52,755 nucleotides of DNA from JAFANK01 sp036741695 (GTDB lineage Bacteria > Vulcanimicrobiota > Vulcanimicrobiia > Eremiobacterales > Eremiobacteraceae), in the NCBI GenBank assembly GCA_036741695.1, contig DAINRU010000014.1:1-52755 (forward strand), read 5' to 3'. The translations under genes and the position numbers were made by a program. A model generated the notes under the pieces. The model searched no databases. It was not told the DNA's origin and worked only from the letters and a program-made list of their open reading frames with translations. This document shows, piece by piece, positions 16,204 to 22,280 of this stretch (the first letter of the stretch is position 1; each line of letters begins with the position of its first letter).

Positions 16204-16548
16204 TCAGCCGATAGTGCCGCCGTAGCGCCGGTGCATCGACTCCATGCTCCAGGCCAGCACCGCCACGTGGTTGGCGGCCTTCGTGAGCCGCTCGAAGCTG
16301 GGCTCGCGCTGCAACGAGGTGTCGGCGGTCTTCGCCGCGTCGATGAAATTCTGCAGGATCGCGACTCTCTTCATCGTGTCGGCCCAGCTGTGCACGACGG
16401 GTTCGTCCGGTGCCTGGCTGCCGACCCGCTGCAGAAGCGGCGGGTGCTGTGCCTCAGGATGCAAGAGGGTGAATTCGAGCCGGGCGAGGGAATACTCGGC
16501 GATGGCCCTGTTCAATCTGGCGATGCCGATGTGCAGATGTCTTCCCAC
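16204..16548 (-). CDS. small all-helical protein of unknown function
   Basis: Not recognised. The 114-residue product is predicted mostly helical, with no signal peptide, no cysteines and many histidines (eight, including HLHIG near the start). The open frame runs on upstream to 17121, but that part is antisense to the GNAT gene and unlike a protein. GTG 16548, with GGGAGG just upstream, marks the start. Its stop is separated by one base from the GTG of the 3-hydroxyacyl-CoA dehydrogenase, so it is the first gene of a two-gene operon. The coupling suggests a partner or accessory role to that enzyme, but nothing in the sequence shows it. Confidence 0.6.
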   Translation of the reverse strand: MGRHLHIGIARLNRAIAEYSLARLEFTLLHPEAQHPPLLQRVGSQAPDEPVVHSWADTMKRVAILQNFIDAAKTADTSLQREPSFERLTKAANHVAVLAWSMESMHRRYGGTIG

Positions 16549-16620
16549 GTGGCCTCCCCTACGGGCGCGCGGTGACGATGAGCAACCCCTTCGCGTGACG
16601 AGCCTCCCGTCCTTGCACGC

Positions 16621-17064
16621 ATGACCGAAGACGTCTGCATCATCCGGGCGAAGGGCGGCGACGTGCGCGCGGTCGCAAATTTCCTGCTCGAGCAGGACGT
16701 TCGGCCCGCACCTCGCGAGGCGGACGTCGCGGCGCTGATCGGGCGCAGCGACGCTACGGTTCTCTGCGCAGCGCGCGATGGTCACATCGAAGGCGTTGCG
16801 GGCTGCGTCAAGGATGGGCTGGCCGCGTGGCTCGTCTACTTCGCGGTGGAGGAAAAGCGGGAGGACCTTCTCGCGCAGGCGCTCATCGCTCGCGTGCATG
16901 CCGCAGCCCAATCCATCGGGGCGAGCGTACTCGCGACCCAGGCACTGCGAGAGTCTCGGGCCTACAGGCTCCTGCTGAGCTGCGGTTTCGAGGCCGACTG
17001 GGAAGAGGGCGACGCGGCGGATGGCCGCGTCGCTTCTATGGTCGATCTCGTCAAGGTTCTGTAA
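16621..17064 (+). CDS. GNAT-type N-acetyltransferase
   Basis: A 147-residue protein with the alternating pattern of a GNAT acetyltransferase. An N-terminal beta strand and helix (IRAKGGDVRAVANFLLE) is followed by VLCAARDGHIEGVAGC and WLVYFAVEEKREDLLAQALI at the position of the acetyl-CoA-binding strand and loop. A C-terminal ATQALRESRAYRLLLSCGF resembles the usual NxxaxxlYeklGF. The classical Q/RxxGxG/A pyrophosphate loop is degenerate here (EEKREDLLA), so cofactor binding is less certain. Substrate unknown. The gene is divergent from the small helical protein gene, with a 72-nt gap for both promoters. A palindromic repeat and the convergent msrB gene follow it. Confidence 0.6.
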   Translation: MTEDVCIIRAKGGDVRAVANFLLEQDVRPAPREADVAALIGRSDATVLCAARDGHIEGVAGCVKDGLAAWLVYFAVEEKREDLLAQALIARVHAAAQSIGASVLATQALRESRAYRLLLSCGFEADWEEGDAADGRVASMVDLVKVL

Positions 17065-17093
17065 CGACGGATCGGGTGCCGATCTGATCTCGA

Positions 17094-17121
17094 GAACGGA
17101 CCTAAAGGTCCGTTGCTTCAA
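17094..17121 (+). repeat. palindromic repeat, copy c
   Basis: An intact copy identical over its 28 nt to the one at 13201-13228, in the convergent gap between the GNAT and msrB genes. It sits 7 nt past the msrB stop codon; the msrB transcript reads the tail (TTGAAGC) first. Confidence 0.92.
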
Positions 17122-17128
17122 AGATGTA

Positions 17129-17629
17129 TCAGCCGGTCGCGGGTTGGAAGATCAGCGCGACGCCATTCATGCAGTAGCGCAACCCCGTGGGCTTCGGCCC
17201 GTCGTCGAAGACGTGTCCGAGATGACCGCCGCAGCGCCGGCAGTGAACTTCTGTCCGCTGCTCGATCCACGAGTTGTCGATCGTGGTCGCGATCGCGTGA
17301 GGCAGGGGCTCCCAAAAGCTCGGCCAACCGGTGCCGCTGTCGAACTTCGTGGTTGAGGAGAAGAGCGCGAGCTCGCAACCGGCGCACGAGTAGGTGCCCT
17401 TGCGGTGCTCGTTCTCGAGTGGGCTGCTCCAGGCTGGCTCGGTCGCAGCCTGACGGAGCACCGCGTATTGCTCGGGCGTGAGGCGAGCGCGCCACTCCGC
17501 ATCCGTCAGGACGAACTCATACTGCTCGGTCTCTTTTGCCTGTGCCTTGGATCCGCTAAACATCGTCTTCTCCGCTAGGAAAGCCGCGAACAACGCGGCA
17601 CTGCTGGCTAATAGGGTACGTCTTGTCAT
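17129..17629 (-). CDS. msrB: peptide-methionine (R)-S-oxide reductase, exported
   Basis: MsrB reduces methionine-(R)-sulfoxide in proteins. The 166-residue product has an N-terminal export signal, MTRRTLLASSAALFAAFLA; the Arg pair before a hydrophobic stretch is Tat-like. The MsrB domain includes GTYSCAGC and HCRRC (two CxxC zinc pairs), FDSGTGWPSFW, GHLGHVFDDGP and the catalytic cysteine in RYCMNG. An MsrB behind a signal peptide would repair periplasmic or envelope proteins; its electron donor is not obvious. ATG 17629 is taken over 17647 because AAGGGA lies just upstream. A flavoprotein gene lies upstream on the same strand, 111 nt away with a degenerate palindromic repeat between. Confidence 0.92.
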   Translation of the reverse strand: MTRRTLLASSAALFAAFLAEKTMFSGSKAQAKETEQYEFVLTDAEWRARLTPEQYAVLRQAATEPAWSSPLENEHRKGTYSCAGCELALFSSTTKFDSGTGWPSFWEPLPHAIATTIDNSWIEQRTEVHCRRCGGHLGHVFDDGPKPTGLRYCMNGVALIFQPATG

Positions 17630-17645
17630 CGCTGGTCCCTTCGAC

Positions 17646-17672
17646 AACCGGACCTGAAGGTCCGATGCTTCA
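17646..17672 (+). repeat. palindromic repeat, copy d (degenerate)
   Basis: CGGACCT-GA-AGGTCCG with tail ATGCTTCA, between the flavoprotein gene and msrB. The outer base pairs and one tail base differ from consensus. In the minus-strand transcript the tail comes first, about 68 nt after the flavoprotein stop. Confidence 0.75.
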
Positions 17673-17740
17673 TGCCGTTTCTTGAACCGAAGTTCCGATA
17701 CTACATACGTTTAAGAAATCGGCTTGGATGAGCTCCGCGC

Positions 17741-18301
17741 CTACGTATCGTGGTCGATGTAGTAGCCGCCGCGAATCTTCTGGATGAGTCCGATGGCGGT
17801 CTTGGCCCCGTCCCCGGCCGAGATGACCGCCTGGCTTGGGTGTCCCGTGATGCGTCCGACCGCATACACACCCGGAACCGCCGTCTGGCCTTGCTCGTCC
17901 ACGCTGACGAACTTGTTGCCGAATCCGCCGAGCGGCAGACCGAGCTGCGTCGCCAGATCGGTCCGCTTGTTCGAGGCGACGACGACGTAGGTGCACGCGT
18001 ACGAGCTCGCACCTGCGGTCACCGCAAATCCGCCATCGCGCGCAGCGATGGTCGTGACGTCTGCATCGACGAACGTCACGCCGAAGCGCTCTGCTTGGCG
18101 TCGCCCTCGATCGAGCAGCTCACCTCCGCTGATGCCCTCAGGGAACCCCAGATAGTTATTGACGCGCTCGACGCGTCGCAGGCTCGATTGCTGCTGATCG
18201 AAGAGGGCGACGCGCACCTGCGCGCGGGCGAGGAAGAGCGCGCAGGAGAGTCCGGCCATTCCCCCACCCGCGACGATGACGTCGAACTGCGACTCACCCA
18301 T
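17741..18301 (-). CDS. mini thioredoxin-reductase-like flavoprotein
   Basis: A 186-residue single-domain FAD-binding protein of the thioredoxin-reductase-like class. GGGMAG at 12-17 follows a beta strand (FDVIVA) and binds the ADP part of FAD. NYLGFPEGISGGEL corresponds to the N-terminal TrxB patch near the flavin, and VYAVGRITG..PSQAVISAGDGA matches the C-terminal FAD motif. The whole inserted NADPH-binding domain and the redox CxxC of real TrxB (about 310 residues) are missing. The ends join cleanly without a frameshift, so this looks like a natural short form rather than a broken gene. Electron donor and acceptor are unknown. Not to be confused with the full trxB at 42078-43025. It lies upstream of msrB. 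Confidence 0.72.
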   Translation of the reverse strand: MGESQFDVIVAGGGMAGLSCALFLARAQVRVALFDQQQSSLRRVERVNNYLGFPEGISGGELLDRGRRQAERFGVTFVDADVTTIAARDGGFAVTAGASSYACTYVVVASNKRTDLATQLGLPLGGFGNKFVSVDEQGQTAVPGVYAVGRITGHPSQAVISAGDGAKTAIGLIQKIRGGYYIDHDT

Positions 18302-18322
18302 GGCCCGTTCGCCTCACGAACT

Positions 18323-19141
18323 TCATAGGAGCTTGAGCTCGCCCGTCTCGGGCGGCAATGGTTCGCCCAAGCGGCTCAGCATGGCGCGCAGCGTGGCCGG
18401 CGCGAAGCCTTCATAGTCGTTGCTGGCATATGCGTAGATATCGCTGCAGACGGTCTGCAACGATCGGATCATTCTCTCCCACGCGTCGTGCGAACCGCTG
18501 CGGTCGAGCTGCACGCGATCGTACCGTGGCAGCGTTTGATCGCCCAGCCAGCGGATGTAGGCGTGCTTGGCCGGCGGGTCGGACACGAGTTCGTCGATGA
18601 TCCGTGCGGCGAGGGCCAAGTCGGAGTGGCTGCCTTCAGTCACCGCCAAGGTGAAGCCCTGGGCGCGCGCGTGGGTGAAGAGCGCATTATCGTACCAGCG
18701 CGGATCGCGCAATTCGAGTGCGAACGCGATATCCGGCCGCAGCTCGGTCTCCAAGAAGCTGAAGAGCGCCGACCGGCTCTCGCGCGCGGGAGCGAAATCA
18801 GGCGGGCATTGGATGAGGATGACCCCTATCTTCGGCCCGAGCGGGCGCACGCGCTCTAAGAACGCGGCGAAATAAGTGTCAGCGCCTACGAAGCGCCGCT
18901 CGTGCGTGACAGCATTGGGCGTCTTGAGCGAAAAGCGAAAACCGTCAGGACTGCGCGTGCGCCATGCGTCGACGCTCGAGGCTCGCGGGATCCCGTAGTA
19001 GGTCGCGTCGACTTCGACCGACGGGAAAATCTTGGCGTAGTGGGCGAGCATGTCGGGCGTCTTGGTACCCGGCGGGTAGAAAGGACCGATCCAGTCCTTC
19101 GTGTTCCAGCCTGAGGTGCCGAACCAGAGCCGGGCGCTCAC
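18323..19141 (-). CDS. DUF72 (YecE-like) protein
   Basis: A 272-residue member of the DUF72 family, a TIM-barrel fold of unknown activity. Diagnostic segments are the N-terminal FGTSGWNTKDW and GPFYPPG, then SVEVDATYYGIPRASSVDAW, FRFSLKTPNAVTHERRF, the central ILIQCPPDF and FALELRDPRWY, and the C-terminal YAYASNDYEGFAP. It starts at GTG 19141, overlapping the stop of the thymidylate-kinase-like gene by 4 nt (GTGA), and is therefore the third gene of a coupled operon with two thymidylate kinase paralogues. The association hints at nucleotide or DNA-related metabolism, but the family's biochemical role is not established. Confidence 0.88.
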   Translation of the reverse strand: MSARLWFGTSGWNTKDWIGPFYPPGTKTPDMLAHYAKIFPSVEVDATYYGIPRASSVDAWRTRSPDGFRFSLKTPNAVTHERRFVGADTYFAAFLERVRPLGPKIGVILIQCPPDFAPARESRSALFSFLETELRPDIAFALELRDPRWYDNALFTHARAQGFTLAVTEGSHSDLALAARIIDELVSDPPAKHAYIRWLGDQTLPRYDRVQLDRSGSHDAWERMIRSLQTVCSDIYAYASNDYEGFAPATLRAMLSRLGEPLPPETGELKLL

Positions 19142-19833
19142 GCAAGGCTGAGCACGCCGTCGATCGCGCTACGCAGGTCGTCCGCCACCTCGTCGGCGGG
19201 GCGATTGGCGTCGATCACTTGGAAGCCATATTCACTGACCATGCCATCGAACTGCGCCAGCACGCGCGCCTGATACTCGCGGAACGAGTCGAACATGTCG
19301 TTGCCCAGGCGCAGGTCCATGCCCGATTCCCAGTAGTTGAAGCCCTTACCGGAGTTGATCGTGCGCTCGATGAGCCCGTTGATCCCGATCTTGAGGTAGA
19401 GCACCGCGTCTGGCACAGGCGCGAAGCCATACACCTCGCGGATCCACTTCGGATCCGCATCACGCACGACTGCGCGAGCGATGGCCGAGTAGATGTAGCG
19501 ATCGGCCAGAATGATGTAGCCCGAGCGCAGCCCGGGGATGATCTGGCCCTCCACGATGTCCGCGAAATCCGTCGCGTAATACAGGTTGAGCGTGATCGAG
19601 CCGAGCGTGTGCCCCCGCTTGGCTTGCTTGATGCCCTTGCCCGCCAGCGCCGAACGTGTGAAACCGGTCTCGATGACGGCGCTGCCCCGGCCCTCGAGCC
19701 AGCGGCGCAGCTCGGCGATCTGCGTCGAGCGCCCTACCCCGTCGGGTCCCTCCACCACGATAAGCTTGCCGCGGATCTCGCCCACGTTCTGCAGATTCGC
19801 AGGCGCATCGCCGAAAAAGGTCAGCTTCTTCAT
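19138..19833 (-). CDS. thymidylate kinase paralogue with altered P-loop
   Basis: A 231-residue thymidylate-kinase-like P-loop protein. The Walker A is GPDGVGRST at 29-37, with Arg35 where kinases normally have the essential Lys. The rest of the fold is kept: the ADRYIYSAIARA patch (DR[YH] motif of dTMP kinases), ATDFADIVEGQIIPGL, and EYGFQVIDA near the end. It shares these blocks closely with the gene immediately upstream, so the pair arose by duplication. ATG 19833 overlaps that gene's stop by 4 nt (ATGA), and its own stop overlaps the DUF72 start. It may be a weakly active kinase or a non-catalytic partner of its paralogue; some dTMP-kinase relatives with Arg at this position may still be active, so activity is open. 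Confidence 0.8.
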   Translation of the reverse strand: MKKLTFFGDAPANLQNVGEIRGKLIVVEGPDGVGRSTQIAELRRWLEGRGSAVIETGFTRSALAGKGIKQAKRGHTLGSITLNLYYATDFADIVEGQIIPGLRSGYIILADRYIYSAIARAVVRDADPKWIREVYGFAPVPDAVLYLKIGINGLIERTINSGKGFNYWESGMDLRLGNDMFDSFREYQARVLAQFDGMVSEYGFQVIDANRPADEVADDLRSAIDGVLSLA

Positions 19834-20588
19834 GCAGACTCGCGCGCCGCTTTGCCGTCGACCTTCGACTCTGGCTTGCCGTCGTGTTTGGTCGCCCCGG
19901 CGAGCCGACGGTTACGGGGCAAGAACTTCTTGACGATCGAACGCATCTGACGCTGCTGATCCTCGATCGTCTTGGTCGCATCCATAACGGTGAAGCCGAA
20001 CTCTTCGGTCATGCGCTCGTACTCGTCGAGGATGCGCGCCTGGAAGAGCTTGAACGAGTCAAGCGGATCGGGGGAGAGACCGATGTCCAAGCCAGCCTCG
20101 TAGAATTTGAGGTCGGGACGTCCCATGACGATGCGGTCGAGTGCGACGTCAAGCGGCACGCGGAAATAGAACGCGACGGTCGGAGTTGCGGCGAAACGAT
20201 AGAGCTGACGCACCCAGCGGCGTGACACGCCCCGCGCTGCATCGCGGGCAAACGCCGTGAAGGCATACCGGTCGCAGAGCACGATCGCGCCCGCCTTGAG
20301 GTATGGGATGATCTCATGCTCGATGCGATCCGCGAAATCGGTGGCGTGGATGAGGCTGAAGGTCGTCGGGGTGAGGAGCTGCTTCTTCTTCCCGCGCGAG
20401 GTGGTGGTCTTGACGAGCGGTGAGGAGTTCCACTCGGAGAACTTGACCGCGTAGCCTTCGGTCTTCAGCCATTCGTGCAGCAGCGCGACTTGCGTGCTCT
20501 TGCCGGAGCCGTCGATGCCTTCCACGCAGAACAGCCGGCCTGGGTACTTCTGATCGGAAAGACCGTTAAGTGACATGACCGTGAGCAT
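19830..20588 (-). CDS. tmk: thymidylate kinase (dTMP kinase-like)
   Basis: A dTMP kinase family protein of 252 residues. The canonical Walker A is GIDGSGKST at 24-32, with CDRYAFTAFARD (DRY motif), ATDFADRIEHEIIPYL and TEEFGFTVMDA. It would phosphorylate dTMP to dTDP in DNA precursor synthesis. Two insertions relative to ordinary Tmk are visible: a Lys-rich stretch near 60-70 (TTTSRGKKKQ), where the kinase usually has a short loop, and a basic C-terminal tail (about 220-252). ATG 20588 is used; ATG 20576 is also possible. It is the first gene of the tmk-tmk paralogue-DUF72 operon and is divergent from mutY. The deoxyribonucleotide specificity is inferred from the family. Confidence 0.83.
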   Translation of the reverse strand: MLTVMSLNGLSDQKYPGRLFCVEGIDGSGKSTQVALLHEWLKTEGYAVKFSEWNSSPLVKTTTSRGKKKQLLTPTTFSLIHATDFADRIEHEIIPYLKAGAIVLCDRYAFTAFARDAARGVSRRWVRQLYRFAATPTVAFYFRVPLDVALDRIVMGRPDLKFYEAGLDIGLSPDPLDSFKLFQARILDEYERMTEEFGFTVMDATKTIEDQQRQMRSIVKKFLPRNRRLAGATKHDGKPESKVDGKAARESA

Positions 20589-20661
20589 TCGCGCGCGGGC
20601 TTCATCCCTCCTTAGCCCGCGAAGCAGGAAACGGCACGTCCCGCCGTTGCAGGGTACTGCC

Positions 20662-21585
20662 GTGGCCACGTCAGCTGCTCGTCCCACGCCCGGGCATCTC
20701 CAGACGTTTCGGCGTGATGTCTTGCGCTTCTATCGCCGCGAGAAGCGCGACCTGCCGTGGCGGCGCACGCGCGATCCGTATCGCATTTTGGTCTCCGAGG
20801 TGATGCTGCAGCAGACCCAGGTCGATCGCGTCATCCCGAAATACCGTGCATTTCTTGCGCGCTTTCCGACGCTTCGGTCGCTGGCTCGTGCGCGCTTCGC
20901 CGACGTGCTGCGCGTCTGGCTCGGCCTCGGCTATAATGGCCGAGCGTTGCGCTTGTGGCGCTGTGCAGCTGCGGTCATGCGAGAACGCGACGGTGTGCTG
21001 CCCAGTGACGTCGACGAGCTGGCTCGTCTGCCCGGCGTCGGACCGTACACGGCGGCGGCAGTTGCGGCGATCGCGTTCGACGCCCACCTGGCGGTCATCG
21101 ACGTCAACGTGCGCAGGGTCGTCTCGCGTGCGCTCGCCGGCCACGACCGCCTCACACCTCCTGCGATGTCACTGCTCGCGCGCGACGCGCTTCCCCGTTC
21201 CTCTGCCGCCGAATGGGCGCAGGCGCTCATGGATATCGGCGCGCAGCATTGCAAGGCGCGGCCGCGCTGTGGCGGCTGTCCGCTGCGCGATTCGTGCGCC
21301 TACCTGCGAGCGCGGCCCGAGCCGGCGCAGCGCGTGCGAGCGCCGGCTCGCAGCGCCACGACGCGCGCCCGCCCGGGCTTTGCAGGTTCGACGCGCTATT
21401 ACCGAGGGTGCGTGATGCGCGAGCTCAGCCGCCATGGCAGCCTGCGTTGCGCTGCGCTCGGCCGGAAGGTGAAGCCGGCCTTTGGCATAAGCGACGCCGC
21501 GTGGCTTCGCGATCTTCTAGCGGGCTTGGCACGCGACGGTCTGATCCGCATCGACCGCGCCCGCGATCGCATATCGCTACCCTGA
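20662..21585 (+). CDS. mutY: A/G-specific adenine glycosylase, short form
   Basis: MutY removes adenine mispaired with 8-oxoguanine. The 307-residue product has catalytic Glu46 in SEVMLQQTQVDRV, the helix-hairpin-helix LPGVGPYTAAAVAAIAF (123-139) and catalytic Asp147 in VIDVNVRRV. Four iron-sulfur cysteines lie at 197, 203, 206 and 212 with spacing x5-x2-x5; the usual first gap is x6, so this loop is one residue short. The C-terminal NUDIX-like 8-oxoG recognition domain is absent. In its place is a winged-helix-like segment (about 240-305, RYYRGCVMRELSRHGSL), as in actinobacterial and archaeal short MutYs. GTG 20662 is chosen; ATG 20575 adds a non-homologous basic leader that overlaps the divergent tmk start. 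Its TGA overlaps the nth CTG. Confidence 0.9.
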   Translation: MATSAARPTPGHLQTFRRDVLRFYRREKRDLPWRRTRDPYRILVSEVMLQQTQVDRVIPKYRAFLARFPTLRSLARARFADVLRVWLGLGYNGRALRLWRCAAAVMRERDGVLPSDVDELARLPGVGPYTAAAVAAIAFDAHLAVIDVNVRRVVSRALAGHDRLTPPAMSLLARDALPRSSAAEWAQALMDIGAQHCKARPRCGGCPLRDSCAYLRARPEPAQRVRAPARSATTRARPGFAGSTRYYRGCVMRELSRHGSLRCAALGRKVKPAFGISDAAWLRDLLAGLARDGLIRIDRARDRISLP

Positions 21586-22280
21586 CCCCGAAGCGGCGCC
21601 GCGCGCTCATCCTCGCTCGCCTCGCGCGCGCCTATCCCGGTGTGACGACCGCGCTGCACTATGCGAGCATCTTTCAGCTGCTCGTCGCGGTGATCTTATC
21701 GGCGCAGTGCACGGATGCGCGGGTCAACATGGTGACGCCCGCCTTGTTCAAACGATTTCCGACGCCACAGGCGCTCGCCGGCGCACATCAGCGCGAGGTC
21801 GAGCACCTCATCAAGAGTTGCGGTTTCTTCCACATGAAGGCTCGCAACCTCATCGGGGCGAGCCGTGCGCTCGTCGAACGGTTCGGTGGTCGAGTGCCGA
21901 AGACCATGGACGAGCTGCTCGAGCTCCCCGGCGTCGGTCGCAAGACGGCCAACGTCATCTTGGCGGTCGCCTACCGGCAGCCGGCTATCGCCGTCGACAC
22001 GCACGTGTTCCGCGTCGCCAACCGGCTTGGACTCGCACGGGCGAAGACGGCGGCCAAGATGGAGCTAGCCCTCATGAAGGTCGTGCCCAAAGCGAAGTGG
22101 TCGCATCTGCATCACTGGCTCATCTATCATGGACGGCAGATCTGCCACGCTCGCAACCCCGAGTGTGCGCGCTGTCCGGTCGTCGACCTGTGCCCGAGCG
22201 CGAAGCGATTCCTTACGGCGTCCGCGCTGACGAAGCGCGCTCCTCGCGCAGTGGCCGCGCGCCGAAAAACGAGGGATTGA
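21582..22280 (+). CDS. nth: endonuclease III, probable CTG start
   Basis: A DNA glycosylase/AP lyase for oxidised pyrimidines. From CTG 21582 the product has 232 residues. The HhH LPGVGRKTANVILAVAY contains catalytic Lys121, and Asp139 lies in AVDTHVFR. The cluster cysteines follow the standard C-x6-C-x2-C-x5-C (HARNPECARCPVVDLC). E. coli Nth uses Lys120 and Asp138, so a start at this CTG puts the catalytic residues one position away from the reference. That strongly supports CTG as codon 1. No ATG, GTG or TTG occurs nearby in frame; the nearest is GTG 21501, which would add 27 odd residues. The CTG overlaps the mutY stop as CTGA. The 3' end overlaps the convergent reductase gene by 68 nt. 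Confidence 0.9.
   Translation: MTPKRRRALILARLARAYPGVTTALHYASIFQLLVAVILSAQCTDARVNMVTPALFKRFPTPQALAGAHQREVEHLIKSCGFFHMKARNLIGASRALVERFGGRVPKTMDELLELPGVGRKTANVILAVAYRQPAIAVDTHVFRVANRLGLARAKTAAKMELALMKVVPKAKWSHLHHWLIYHGRQICHARNPECARCPVVDLCPSAKRFLTASALTKRAPRAVAARRKTRD

Noticed and set aside
16549..17121. Upstream extension of the small helical protein gene to 305 codons
   Set aside because: The extension is antisense to the GNAT gene and starts inside a repeat copy (its first residues are the translated palindrome).
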